This document shows positions 1 through 8,825 of a DNA stretch of 64,000 nt, one piece after another. Within the stretch, counting starts at the first letter, position 1; every line of letters starts with the position of its first letter. This DNA comes from G965230065 sp965230065. Its GTDB lineage: Bacteria > Bacteroidota > Bacteroidia > Cytophagales > Cyclobacteriaceae. The notes beneath the pieces were generated by a model. That model was not told the DNA's origin, did not search any database, and was given only the letters and a program-made list of their open reading frames with translations. The stretch is from the NCBI GenBank assembly GCA_965230065.1, contig OZ245942.1, forward strand, positions 3,844,001-3,908,000. The letters run 5' to 3'. The position numbers and the translations under genes were made by a program.

Positions 1-2697
1 GGGGTTCCTTCTGCACCCATTGATCTGAACCGCATATCACCCCAGGATATTGAGAATATTTCTGTGATTAAAGATGCTTCGGCGGCGGCCATTTACGGGG
101 CCAGGGCTGCTTTTGGTGTGATATTGATCACTACCAAAATGGGTGAGGATAAAGGCGTAAACGTAAGTTATTCTAATAACTTTTCCTGGGACCAGCCTAC
201 CGTTGTGCCCGAAAAAATCACTGACCCTTACATTTACACCAGGCTGCTGGAAACCTCTACGGACAACACGCCCTGGGATAACGTCAACTATAGCGATCAG
301 ACTTACTTGTTTGCCAAACAGCGTTCGGAAGATCCTTCCATTCCTGCTGCCAGGGTTAATCCCACTGATGGCAGCCTTTGGGAATACATGGGCGACCGTG
401 ATTGGACAGACTATTTCCTGACCGATAACAGTTTTTCACAAAACCATTCCCTTTCTATTTCAGGGGCTGGCGAAAAGGCCCGGTACTTTGTTTCCGGTAA
501 CTATAACCGCCAGAACGGGGTGCTGAAAGTTGCCGATGACTTTTTTGACCGATACAGTTTCAGGTCAAAAGTAGACTTTGACTTAACCGATTGGCTTACC
601 CTGGGTAACAATACTTTTTTGACCAATACCAAAAGGGAACAGCCCACGGCACTTTCTTTCTGGAGTATTTATAACCTGTTTCCTACCGACTGGCATGTAA
701 ACCCTGACGGAACCTGGGCTAACTCGGGCGCGGGCAGGTTGGCTGCCAATATGATTGATGGGGGAAATACTTCTGAAAAATACAACAGCCTACAATCCAG
801 GTTTACCGCAGAGCTGTCTTTTTGGGAAGATATGCTGAAAGTAAATGCCGATTATACGTACAGAAGGGGCAATACCAATTACAATTACTATACGACTAAG
901 TACAATATCGGTTTTGGGCCTGAAGATGTGCGTGAAGAAGGACAAAATTACGCTTATCGCAGTGCAGAGTTTGAAGACTATAATGTTTTCAATATTTATT
1001 CAACTTTCCACAAAGAGTTTGGCAGTATTCATGACCTCACGGCCATTGTTGGGTATAACCAGGAATATTACCGCTCTGAGTGGTTCAGTGCCGATCGTAA
1101 TAATGTAATTTCTTCTTCACTACCCACCATTGCACTGGCTACTGGTATTGCCGATGTAAATGAAGAAATCAATGACTGGGCTATCCGAGGTGCCTTTTAC
1201 CGCCTGAATTATATTCTGCTTGACCGTTACATCATAGAATTCAACGGACGGTACGATGGTAGCTCCCGTTTTCCATCAGATAAGCGGTTTGGGTTTTTCC
1301 CATCGGCCTCTGCGGCCTGGCGGGTAGACCAGGAAAACTTCTTCTCCCCGGTAACCAATGTAATGAGCACCTTGAAACTTAGAGCTTCTTACGGCTCATT
1401 GGGTAATCAGTCAGTTGACAATTATGGCTACATCCCTACTATGAATGCAGTTCAATCTGATTATCTCATTGGGGGTAATCGTCCGCAGGAGATTATTCCT
1501 CCCGGACTTGTTTCCCCTAATTATACCTGGGAAACAGTGAATACCCTCAACTTTGGCGTGGATATGGGCTTCTTTGAAGACCGCCTTGTGGCTAATTTTG
1601 ATATTTATGAAAGAAATACCCTGGGCATGCTCACGCTTGGTAAAGATTTGCCCGATGTATTGGGGGCGACCGAACCTGCCGAAAATGCCGCCGACCTGCA
1701 AAACCGGGGATGGGAATTTTCACTGAATTACCGGGATGATTTTGTAGTTGGGGGCAGCCCCATGAGTTTCAGTACCAAGTTTGTATTGTCAGACAGCCGG
1801 ACTTCCATCACCAATTTTGATAACCCCAATCGCAACCTTACCCAGTATTATGTAGGCATGGAACTGGGTGAAATCTGGGGCTTGCAATCTGATGGGTTGT
1901 TTAAGTCAGAAGATGAAATACAGCAACTGGACCAAACAGCCATCATTCCCTGGGGCGCACTGTCTATTGTGCCGGGCTGGCCAAAATATCAGGACCTGGA
2001 TGGCAACGGGTTAATAGAAAAGGGAGCTACTGTAGATGATCCCAAAGACCTGAGTGTGATTGGCAACATTTCGCCCCGTTATCGGTATGGTGTAGATATA
2101 AATATGTCATGGAAAGGGTTTGATTTCCGTGCTTTTGTACAGGGCGTAGCCAAAAGAGATTATTACCCGCAGGATTACCTGTACTGGGGGTTTTACCAAC
2201 AGCCTTATGCCGGAGGGTATCCCCACCTGAATGACTTTTACCGGGGCAGTGACGATAGCGATGTAGACCGGGCCAAGCATTCACAATCGTACATTGATGC
2301 CGGACTGGCCGACCAAAACCTTGATTCCAAATATCCGGTGCTACAATCTTGGCTGGCCGACCGTAACCTGGGAGAACGTATTGACCAGGCGCAGGGGCTT
2401 GCTATTCCACAAACCCGGTACCTGCTGAATGGATCTTATGTACGCCTGAAAAACCTCACCATCGGTTACACACTACCGCAAACTTTGGTAGAAAGGGTAG
2501 GTATTGAAAGGGTTAGGGTATTTGTAAGCGGGGAAAATATATTTGAATTTTCTGAGCTTAAAGATTTTTACGATCCCGAAGCCATCAATGATAACGACAA
2601 TTTTGACCCCTCACAGGGAAATTCAAGAGAAGTAGGAAGCGGTTATGCCTACCCCATGCAGCGCAGGTTTGCTGTGGGTTTGAATGTTAATTTCTAA
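1..2697 (+). CDS. SusC/RagA-family TonB-linked outer membrane protein, 3' part
   Basis: This is a TonB-dependent outer-membrane channel of the SusC/RagA type, which imports oligosaccharides or peptides together with a SusD lid lipoprotein. The frame is open from base 1, so the signal peptide, carboxypeptidase-like domain and most of the plug are outside the window. The visible start (SVIKDASAAAIYGARAAFG) is the conserved end of the SusC plug. The remaining roughly 880 residues look like a 22-strand barrel, with alternating aromatic strands, loops such as RYDGSSRFPSDKRFG, and a C-terminal strand ending in Phe (RRFAVGLNVNF). susD begins 18 bases downstream, so the two form one operon. The substrate cannot be read from the sequence. 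Internal start codons near base 64 are plug residues, not real starts. Confidence 0.95.
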   Translation, partial: GVPSAPIDLNRISPQDIENISVIKDASAAAIYGARAAFGVILITTKMGEDKGVNVSYSNNFSWDQPTVVPEKITDPYIYTRLLETSTDNTPWDNVNYSDQTYLFAKQRSEDPSIPAARVNPTDGSLWEYMGDRDWTDYFLTDNSFSQNHSLSISGAGEKARYFVSGNYNRQNGVLKVADDFFDRYSFRSKVDFDLTDWLTLGNNTFLTNTKREQPTALSFWSIYNLFPTDWHVNPDGTWANSGAGRLAANMIDGGNTSEKYNSLQSRFTAELSFWEDMLKVNADYTYRRGNTNYNYYTTKYNIGFGPEDVREEGQNYAYRSAEFEDYNVFNIYSTFHKEFGSIHDLTAIVGYNQEYYRSEWFSADRNNVISSSLPTIALATGIADVNEEINDWAIRGAFYRLNYILLDRYIIEFNGRYDGSSRFPSDKRFGFFPSASAAWRVDQENFFSPVTNVMSTLKLRASYGSLGNQSVDNYGYIPTMNAVQSDYLIGGNRPQEIIPPGLVSPNYTWETVNTLNFGVDMGFFEDRLVANFDIYERNTLGMLTLGKDLPDVLGATEPAENAADLQNRGWEFSLNYRDDFVVGGSPMSFSTKFVLSDSRTSITNFDNPNRNLTQYYVGMELGEIWGLQSDGLFKSEDEIQQLDQTAIIPWGALSIVPGWPKYQDLDGNGLIEKGATVDDPKDLSVIGNISPRYRYGVDINMSWKGFDFRAFVQGVAKRDYYPQDYLYWGFYQQPYAGGYPHLNDFYRGSDDSDVDRAKHSQSYIDAGLADQNLDSKYPVLQSWLADRNLGERIDQAQGLAIPQTRYLLNGSYVRLKNLTIGYTLPQTLVERVGIERVRVFVSGENIFEFSELKDFYDPEAINDNDNFDPSQGNSREVGSGYAYPMQRRFAVGLNVNF

Positions 2698-2715
2698 TAA
2701 ATAATTGGAAGAAAA

Positions 2716-4515
2716 ATGATACGAATATATAAATACCTTTTGGCGACCAGCCTGATATTGCTAGTGGCAGCCTGTAATGATGATTTCCTGGAAAGGCTGC
2801 CCGAAACATCCATTGGTAAAGAGAATTTCTTCAATACCGAAGAAGACCTGGACCTGTATGTGTACGGGCTTTATAATTTCCCTAACTATAATGAGTTTAT
2901 AGAAGACCGTTCAACAGACAATGCTGCTACCACGGGCAACACTGAAATCAAGACGATGATGATCAGTGATCCTTCTTCTGCAACCCTCAATGGGGGGTGG
3001 AACTGGAACGCGTTGCGGGACGCGAATTTCTTTCTGGAGAATTTTAGTAAAGCCGACCTTTCTGAAAGTCGACTGGCCCATTACGAAGGCCTGGGCAGGT
3101 TTTTCCGTGCACGCTTTTATGTGGATAAAGTAAAGCGTTACTCAGACGTTCCCTGGTATGATGAAGTGATTGAGTCAGACGATGATGAGCTCCTTTTTAA
3201 AGGCAGGGATTCCAGGGAAATGGTGGTGCAAAATATCATGGAAGACTTCCAGTTTGCTGCTGAAAATGTAGAAGTGGATGCGCAGGAGGGAGAAGTAGAT
3301 AGTTGGGTAATAAAGGCTTATCTGGCTCGTTTTGCGCTTTATGAAGGAACATACAGAAAGTATCACCCCGAACTGAATTTGCAAGGTACAGCGAATGAGT
3401 TTCTAACCGTTGCCCGGGATGTATCTAAAGATATTATGGACAATGGCGGTTTTGCTTTGCACAACACCGGTAACCCTATGTCAGACTATGGCAGTCTGTT
3501 CAACAGTACCAGCCTGGGTGGCAACTCCGAGGTGATTTTGGTGAGGGCGTATGAAAACGAAACGCTCAACAGCGGGTGGTGGGAATATATGTTTGGCAAC
3601 TATGAAGTAAATCCTACCAAAGATCTTTTGCAATCGTACCTCATGGCCGATGGCTCTTATTATACCGATCAGCCGGAATATGCTACCAAACTGTTTGTAG
3701 AAGAGTTTGAAAACCGCGACCCCCGTTTGTACCAAACTTACGCCTATCCCGGTTTTGTGTTGATAAATACAGCTACCTATTCGCAGGGTGGTGGTTTGTA
3801 TGTGCAGCAACTAGCCAAAAACTTCTCTGGCTACCACCAGCTCAAGGGTTTTCTCAATGTTACAGACGTAACCGTTCACAACAGCATCGATTTTCCCGTG
3901 TTACGTTTTGCTGAGCAGCTTTTAATTTATGCTGAAGCCAAAGCTGAACTCGGAGAGCTAACACAGGCCGATTTGGATATGACCATCAATCAACTGCGGG
4001 CACGTGCCGGCATGCCTGCCATGAGCATGGATCCTATGATGGATGCAGTGCAGGCAGCCAGGTATCCCAACATCAGTTCCCCGTTGAAAGCCACCATCCT
4101 GGAAATACGCCGTGAGCGCAGGATAGAAATGGCACTGGAAGGCTATCGGTATGATGACCTGATGCGTTGGGGCGCTGGCGAACTTTTGGAAAAAGAACCG
4201 GAAGGAATTTACTTTCCCAGCCTCGGCAAGTTTGATCTGAATGGTGACGGGCATGAAGATATCTTCCTGATCCCTGCTTCTGAGTCTATTCCGGAAGAAA
4301 AGGAAACCAATGATTTAGGCGAACAACTGATTTACTACCGTGCCGGAACGTTCGGCCAGGATGCAGGGGTGTTTTTGGAAAATGGCACATCCGGCACCAT
4401 ACAGGTAATACAAGACCGGGGAACTTTTGTATCACCCAAATATTACTATCGTCCTATTCCGCAATCGGATGTAGTGGTAAATCCTAACCTGGAGCAGATA
4501 TTTGGGTGGGAATAA
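2716..4515 (+). CDS. SusD/RagB-family nutrient-binding lipoprotein
   Basis: This is the surface lipoprotein that lids the preceding SusC barrel and binds the imported nutrient. The 599 residues are of usual SusD length. An N-terminal signal ends in a lipobox (LLVAAC, Cys at residue 20) followed by NDDFLERLPETSIG, the typical SusD opening. The SusD signature elements RFFRARFYVDKVKRYSDVPW, FPVLRFAEQLLIYAEAKAELG and ILEIRRERRIEMALEGYRYD follow in order, giving the TPR-like core and the C-terminal RagB domain. The protein ends QIFGWE. A stem-loop with a T run just after the stop ends the operon. A near-copy of the last 25 codons recurs at 6242-6316. Specificity is unknown. Confidence 0.96.
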   Translation: MIRIYKYLLATSLILLVAACNDDFLERLPETSIGKENFFNTEEDLDLYVYGLYNFPNYNEFIEDRSTDNAATTGNTEIKTMMISDPSSATLNGGWNWNALRDANFFLENFSKADLSESRLAHYEGLGRFFRARFYVDKVKRYSDVPWYDEVIESDDDELLFKGRDSREMVVQNIMEDFQFAAENVEVDAQEGEVDSWVIKAYLARFALYEGTYRKYHPELNLQGTANEFLTVARDVSKDIMDNGGFALHNTGNPMSDYGSLFNSTSLGGNSEVILVRAYENETLNSGWWEYMFGNYEVNPTKDLLQSYLMADGSYYTDQPEYATKLFVEEFENRDPRLYQTYAYPGFVLINTATYSQGGGLYVQQLAKNFSGYHQLKGFLNVTDVTVHNSIDFPVLRFAEQLLIYAEAKAELGELTQADLDMTINQLRARAGMPAMSMDPMMDAVQAARYPNISSPLKATILEIRRERRIEMALEGYRYDDLMRWGAGELLEKEPEGIYFPSLGKFDLNGDGHEDIFLIPASESIPEEKETNDLGEQLIYYRAGTFGQDAGVFLENGTSGTIQVIQDRGTFVSPKYYYRPIPQSDVVVNPNLEQIFGWE

Positions 4516-4538
4516 GCAGTAAGGTTTGCATTTAAAGT

Positions 4539-4586
4539 AAGGAACGGTGGAATGATAAAGTGCTTATTATTTTATCGTTCCTTTTT
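4539..4586 (+). terminator. Rho-independent terminator after susD
   Basis: An arm AAGGAACG (4539-4546) pairs with CGTTCCTT (4576-4583), with a further inner pairing GATAAA/TTTATC, followed by a T run. It lies 24 bases past the susD stop. A related hairpin follows the susD remnant at 6440. Confidence 0.7.
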
Positions 4587-4746
4587 CATTTATAGTGGGT
4601 ATTGTGTGGATTATTAAGGGAGTGGGTTTAATCTCCTGATAATGGCATAAAAATGCACCTTTTATATATTGCAAATAGAGTCTATTAAGCTTTACCCAAT
4701 AGTTGGTGGAAATACAAAATATGACACACTACGAACTCATGAAACA

Positions 4747-5328
4747 ATGACAGCTCCTCACTTTTTGACCCATATTTTTAAAGCCAAGGACTTTTCAAAC
4801 GAAGAGATAGATACGGTTATATCAAAATTCAAAAAAGTAAACTTTGCCAAAAACGACTATCTGTTGAAAGAAGGTAAAACAGAAAATCACTATTGGTTTA
4901 TTGAAAGTGGTTTTGTACGTTCTTACGTGGTGGACACAGCAGGCAATGACATTACCACAAATTTTTATGCCGTTGGCGACATCGTTATTGACTGGACCTC
5001 ATTCTTTCTTAGAAACCCTACAAGAGAAAATATTCAATCTTTGACGGATTGTGTTTGCTGGCAGTTAGATTTTGACACTTTTCAGCAACTTTTTCACAGC
5101 ATCCAAAATTTTAGAGAGCAAGGAAGAGCTACGCTTGTGAACAGTTATTTTTCATTGAAAAAACATAGTGTTTCTATGATTGCTGACCAAGCCAAAGAAA
5201 GATACATCAGGCTAATGAAAGAGAAGCCACATATCGTTCAAAACATTTCCCTCAAGCATATAGCCACCTTTTTGGGGATTACCGATACTTCTTTAAGCCG
5301 GATACGAAAAGAAATTTCAGGCGAATAG
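4747..5328 (+). CDS. Crp/Fnr-family transcriptional regulator
   Basis: This is a 193-residue cyclic-nucleotide-binding-fold regulator. Residues about 10-120 form the cupin-like sensor domain (FAKNDYLLKEGKTENHYWFI is the family beta-roll signature). The C-terminal 40 residues form a winged helix-turn-helix (LKHIATFLGITDTSLSRIRKE). The length and the ending match the common Bacteroidota Crp clade that regulates nearby small stress or redox genes. The frame is open from a TTG at 4669, but the ATG at 4747 gives the standard N-terminus. No cysteine cluster is seen, so an Fnr-type iron-sulfur sensor is unlikely. It is followed by the YciI and DUF1569 genes, its probable targets (inference). Confidence 0.88.
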   Translation: MTAPHFLTHIFKAKDFSNEEIDTVISKFKKVNFAKNDYLLKEGKTENHYWFIESGFVRSYVVDTAGNDITTNFYAVGDIVIDWTSFFLRNPTRENIQSLTDCVCWQLDFDTFQQLFHSIQNFREQGRATLVNSYFSLKKHSVSMIADQAKERYIRLMKEKPHIVQNISLKHIATFLGITDTSLSRIRKEISGE

Positions 5329-5417
5329 TTTTTCTTGCCTTATGACAAGTTTTATTTTTTGGGGTGAAAGTAGGTTTGCAACATTATTCTTTCACAATAT
5401 AAAACTTTCAAAAAAGA

Positions 5418-5768
5418 ATGGAAAAGCTACAAGACTTTATGTTGCTGTTTCGTATGCAACCGGGCAGCCAACAACCAACAGCAGAACAATTAACCGCTAT
5501 GCAACAACAATGGGGTGCATACATTAGCGGCATTGCTGCACAGGCAAAACTAGTAAATGCAAGCCGGTTGGGCTTTGAGGGTAATTTAATTGACAGCAGT
5601 TTGGCTGTAATCAAAGGTATCAATATTTCAAACAATGAAGCGCTAACTGGCAATATGGTGGTAAAAGCTACTTCCTTAAACGAGGCGACTGAAATTGCCA
5701 AAGGTTGCCCGGTATTGGCAATGGGCGGTTCAGTAGAAGTGAGAAACACCATACCAATGCAATCTTAA
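5418..5768 (+). CDS. YCII-related (YciI-like) small protein
   Basis: This is a 116-residue cytosolic protein of the YCII/DGPF-like ferredoxin-fold family. Support comes from the opening DFMLLFRMQPG, the helix with LTAMQQQWGAYISGI, and the end TSLNEATEIAKGCPVLAMGGSVEVR, which matches the family pattern in which a helix (A..IA..CP) precedes a final strand. Family members are proposed to be small enzymes or stress proteins, and the exact reaction is unknown. I do not see the conserved His of the catalytically proposed YciI members. It begins 89 bases after the Crp-type regulator and is followed 11 bases later by the DUF1569 gene, so the three are probably one unit. Confidence 0.78.
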   Translation: MEKLQDFMLLFRMQPGSQQPTAEQLTAMQQQWGAYISGIAAQAKLVNASRLGFEGNLIDSSLAVIKGINISNNEALTGNMVVKATSLNEATEIAKGCPVLAMGGSVEVRNTIPMQS

Positions 5769-5779
5769 ACCGTCTGAAA

Positions 5780-6223
5780 ATGAAAACAATATTTGACACA
5801 AAGACTGTTGCAGAATTAGTGAGTAGAATAAATTCACTACAGGCTAATAGACAAGCCCAATGGGGCAAAATGAATACTTACCAAATGCTGAAACATTGCA
5901 CATTGAGCGAAGAAATGTTTCAGGGCAAGAAGCTCTATAAGCGTTTGTTTATTGGCAAATTGTTTGGTGGGAGGGCTTTAAAAGGTATTCTAAAAAATGA
6001 AAACCCAATGAAGAAAAACCAACCTACACATCCTGAAATGAAAATTACCGGAACGGGTAATTTTGATGAAGAAAGAGCAAAATGGATTAGACTGTTGCAA
6101 TCCTACGATTCGTTTTCAAACAGCCAATTCATTCATCCGTTCTTCGGAAAAATGACTAAAGAGCAAATCGGGAATTATGTTTACAAACATACAGACCATC
6201 ATCTAAGACAGTTTGGCAGTTAA
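5780..6223 (+). CDS. DUF1569 (DinB-like) protein
   Basis: This is a 147-residue protein related to the DinB/YfiT four-helix-bundle superfamily, as DUF1569. The diagnostic features are the helix MNTYQMLKHCTLSEEMFQG and the ending YVYKHTDHHLRQFG, which together supply the three His residues expected for a metal site. The middle contains the KGILKNENPMKKNQPTHPE loop typical of DUF1569. The ATG at 5780 gives a normal N-terminus; the frame is open upstream into the YciI gene, but those residues are not family-like. DinB-type proteins are thought to be thiol or metal-dependent transferases; the substrate here is unknown. Confidence 0.82.
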   Translation: MKTIFDTKTVAELVSRINSLQANRQAQWGKMNTYQMLKHCTLSEEMFQGKKLYKRLFIGKLFGGRALKGILKNENPMKKNQPTHPEMKITGTGNFDEERAKWIRLLQSYDSFSNSQFIHPFFGKMTKEQIGNYVYKHTDHHLRQFGS

Positions 6224-6241
6224 GCATTTTTCAATTATGTT

Positions 6242-6316
6242 TATTTGCCTCACTACCTACCCCAATCCGATGTGTTGGTAAACCCCAACCTGGAGCAAAT
6301 TTTTGGGTGGGAATAG
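6242..6316 (+). pseudogene. Orphan 3' tail of a second susD gene
   Basis: Twenty-five codons in frame to a TAG translate to a copy of the end of the upstream SusD: QSDVLVNPNLEQIFGWE here against QSDVVVNPNLEQIFGWE there. At the DNA level about 46 of the last 53 bases match, so this is a diverged paralogue rather than a recent exact copy. No start codon or upstream SusD sequence remains. A hairpin resembling the first susD terminator follows at 6440. The piece marks either a deleted second susCD locus or the edge of the Crp/YciI/DUF1569 insertion. Confidence 0.85.
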
Positions 6317-6370
6317 ATTAATAAGAGCTAAACATTTGAAATGACGTGTAATTTAGATGTAGTCGTTGGA

Positions 6371-6392
6371 GTCCGGGTTTCCTAACCCGGAC
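6371..6392. repeat. Perfect 9-bp stem-loop
   Basis: GTCCGGGTT (6371-6379) and AACCCGGAC (6384-6392) form a perfect GC-rich stem with a 4-base loop. No T run follows, so it looks more like a REP-type intergenic palindrome than a terminator. Confidence 0.6.
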
Positions 6393-6439
6393 ACAAAAAC
6401 GCCATTTACAGTTTTTTTGAAATTATTACACACCAAAAC

Positions 6440-6486
6440 AAGGAGCGACGGAATAATGTATATTTATTATTTTGTCGTTCCTTATT
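6440..6486 (+). terminator. Terminator-like hairpin after the susD remnant
   Basis: AAGGAGCGAC (6440-6449) pairs with GTCGTTCCTT (6474-6483) through one G-T wobble, followed by AT-rich sequence. The arms and the TTATTATTTT loop resemble the terminator after the intact susD, which supports descent of the whole 3' end from a susD paralogue. Confidence 0.6.
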
Positions 6487-6495
6487 TAATCACTC

Positions 6496-7473
6496 ATGAA
6501 AAAAACTTCTGCATACATAATCTGTATTTGTACCAATAATTTCTATTTTTTGTTGAAGAGGCTCATCTTCCTCTTACCACTTTGTTTTCTCCTGGCTTTT
6601 CAACCGGATGTAGAGCCTACAAAGCTCATTAAGGTTATGGCTTGGAATATTTACCATGGAGCGAATGATATTGAAAATGGAAGAGAAAATGCCATAAAGA
6701 TAATAAAAGAGATTAATCCAGATGTGATCCTTATGGTAGAGACTTATGGCTCTGGTAAAATCATCGCTGATGCCCTTGGTTACCACTTTCACCTGATTGC
6801 TGCGGAGGGGACACCATTAGACGATAAAAGGATTAATTTGTCTATTTTATCCAGGTTCCCGTTTGGCGAAAGAATTGATACTGAATTCCCATTTTACTTG
6901 GGAGGACGAGAAATACTTATTGGTGATCAGAAGATACGTTTTTTCAGTAACTGGTTTCACTACGATCCGTGGAGTGATGAGCCCGAAAAACTAGGCAAAA
7001 CGGTAGAGGAACTGCTGATTTGGGAAAAGAGTGGACTAAAATATGAGATGTTTCAAAAAGTACTACCTTACCTTAAAAAATATGCTGCGGAGTCTGACGC
7101 TGTTCCTGTGATTTTTGGAGGGGATATGAATACGCTATCTCATCTTGATTGGGGAGGAGAAACTATGGAAAGACATAATGGCCTGGTAGTTCCATGGAAT
7201 GTGACCAAAGTGTTGGAAGAGATTGGACTGAAAGATACCTACCGACTCATGCATCCGGATCCGATTTCACATCCAGGGATTACTTGGGATGTGAAAGGAA
7301 AAAATGATGAGCATCGTATCGATTATATTTTCTATAAAGGGAGCAAGCTTTCTGTGGTAGCATCAGAAACGTACAAGGCATTTTTTAACAAACCATTCCT
7401 TATTAGAGACAACGAAATCTTATATCCTTCAGATCATGGCATTGTAGTGAGTACTTTTGAAATTCAGGAGTAG
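6496..7473 (+). CDS. Endonuclease/exonuclease/phosphatase-family protein, exported
   Basis: This 325-residue protein has a DNase I-like fold that cleaves phosphodiesters or phosphomonoesters with a divalent metal. A hydrophobic segment at residues 18-36 (FLLKRLIFLLPLCFLLAFQ) suggests export or membrane anchoring. The fold's motifs appear in order: the metal-binding Asn in VMAWNIYHGA, the metal Glu in LMVETYGSG, GGDMNTLSHLDW carrying the catalytic Asp and Asn, RIDYIFYKG, and the final SDHGIV with the catalytic His. The substrate is not predictable; exported members of this family act on nucleic acids, phospholipids or sugar phosphates. It stands alone between the susD remnant and a convergent kdgD. 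Confidence 0.88.
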   Translation: MKKTSAYIICICTNNFYFLLKRLIFLLPLCFLLAFQPDVEPTKLIKVMAWNIYHGANDIENGRENAIKIIKEINPDVILMVETYGSGKIIADALGYHFHLIAAEGTPLDDKRINLSILSRFPFGERIDTEFPFYLGGREILIGDQKIRFFSNWFHYDPWSDEPEKLGKTVEELLIWEKSGLKYEMFQKVLPYLKKYAAESDAVPVIFGGDMNTLSHLDWGGETMERHNGLVVPWNVTKVLEEIGLKDTYRLMHPDPISHPGITWDVKGKNDEHRIDYIFYKGSKLSVVASETYKAFFNKPFLIRDNEILYPSDHGIVVSTFEIQE

Positions 7474-7519
7474 ATAGAAGGGAATCTCATCCTTAAACCT
7501 TTCTCAAAACTGTACAGAG

Positions 7520-7578
7520 TCATTTGAATCTATAACATATTGGGAGCATTTTCCCTATTTTGTTACAGATTCAAATGA
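7520..7578. terminator. Long hairpin between convergent genes
   Basis: The 18-base arms TCATTTGAATCTATAACA and TGTTACAGATTCAAATGA pair with one mismatch, and an inner GGGAG/CCCT pairing closes the stem. The position between two converging genes fits a bidirectional terminator, though the long AT-rich arms are unusual for one. Confidence 0.6.
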
Positions 7579-7596
7579 ATACAATAGCATCTACCA

Positions 7597-8520
7597 TCAA
7601 TTCAAAAGCCGTTGAGCTTGCCGGATGATACCCGCTAAAACCTCCGTTTCTTCGGGTGTGGGCATGGTCAACGGTGCCCTCACATCACCAGCATCGCGCC
7701 CAATGATTTTTGCACCTGCTTTTACCAGGCTTACGGCATAGCCGGGCTTTTTGCTTCTGAGTCTTACAAATGGTATGTAGAATTCCTTCGTTATTTTGGC
7801 GACAATTTCCTTATTTCCTTCCCTCAGGCTTTTATAGAACAGGTTGGCCAGTTCGGGCATAAAATTGAAAACAGCCGAGGAGTAGGTGTTGACCCCAATA
7901 GACAAATAGGCTTCTGCAACAATCTCGGCTGTAGGTACACCACCAATGTAAGAAAGGCGGTCGCCCACCGATTTGATGGTATCGTTCAATTCCTGCATGT
8001 TCCCTGTACCGTCTTTCAGTCCAATCAGGTTATCGCAGTTATCAGCCAGTTTCTGGATATACTCACTGGACAGCACGCCATTGGCCCGGTTGTAATAAAT
8101 CACGGGGAGGGAGGTATTGTCCATAATGGTTTTGGCATATTCATACGTCCCATCCTGCGGGCATCCGGTGAGGTAAGGGGGCATGAGCAGTAAAGCATTC
8201 ATACCGGCATTTTCAGCAATTTTGGCGAAAGCGATGGCTTCCGGTATGCTCCGGCCCACACTCGATATCATAGGCACTTTCGCCTTCACGGTGTCGGCTG
8301 TAACTTCCACAATTTGCCGGTATTCCTGCTCTGATAATGAAAAAAACTCGCCCGTACCGCCCGCCACAAATACGGCTGCTACATTATGAGTTAAAAACCA
8401 TTCCAGCCTGTCGGCATAAGTATCCGGATTGAACTGTCCGTTGTCGTCCATATCGGTAACCGGGAAAGATAATAAGCCGTCTTGCAGGGCTTTCTGAAGT
8501 TCTGTTAGGGGTAATGTCAT
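7597..8520 (-). CDS. kdgD: 5-dehydro-4-deoxyglucarate dehydratase
   Basis: This is a class I aldolase-fold enzyme (DapA/NAL superfamily) that converts 5-dehydro-4-deoxyglucarate to 2,5-dioxopentanoate, CO2 and water in the cytosol. The 307 residues match the family length. KdgD-type motifs are GLLSFPVTD near the N-terminus, the GGTGEFFSL loop, the catalytic Tyr in VIYYNRAN (about residue 143), the Schiff-base Lys in GLKDGTG (residue 169), YSSAVFNF, and KPGYAVSLVKAG. YYNRAN and YSSAVFNF separate it from dihydrodipicolinate synthase and N-acetylneuraminate lyase. garD lies upstream on the same strand, which supplies its substrate. The final dehydrogenase of the pathway is not in the window. Confidence 0.92.
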   Translation of the reverse strand: MTLPLTELQKALQDGLLSFPVTDMDDNGQFNPDTYADRLEWFLTHNVAAVFVAGGTGEFFSLSEQEYRQIVEVTADTVKAKVPMISSVGRSIPEAIAFAKIAENAGMNALLLMPPYLTGCPQDGTYEYAKTIMDNTSLPVIYYNRANGVLSSEYIQKLADNCDNLIGLKDGTGNMQELNDTIKSVGDRLSYIGGVPTAEIVAEAYLSIGVNTYSSAVFNFMPELANLFYKSLREGNKEIVAKITKEFYIPFVRLRSKKPGYAVSLVKAGAKIIGRDAGDVRAPLTMPTPEETEVLAGIIRQAQRLLN

Positions 8521-8825
8521 TGGGTTAGTTGTATTTTAAATTTGTTTAAATATATTATTCGTTTTACTATGTCAAGTATGAAATATTATTTCAATCTGTA
8601 AGTATTGTTTTTCTGTACATTTTGGCATGGGATGCCCCGCATTGCCCCAAAAAGTACCAAAAAACTCTAGGAAATTCAATGCTTCCACGCACAAAAGCCA
8701 GCGCACGCCCGCTGAATTTCCCGGCCAACGCACTGAAAATCAGAGATTTTAAAAATTCAAATAAACTTTTAAATAACTAATTATGTGAAAACTATTTTTC
8801 TTTGATCAAAAAAATGCATTAGCAT
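8521..8825. other. Intergenic stretch between garD and kdgD
   Basis: No gene is visible in these 305 bases. The kdgD-proximal part is AT-rich and could hold a promoter. The centre (about 8625-8730) is markedly richer in GC than its surroundings, with CCAGCGCACGCCCGC, and does not read as a protein in any frame I checked. It may be a dispersed intergenic repeat, but that needs a genome comparison. Confidence 0.4.

Noticed and set aside
4669..4746. Upstream TTG start for the Crp-type regulator.
   Set aside because: The 26 extra residues do not match the family; the ATG at 4747 gives a standard N-terminus.
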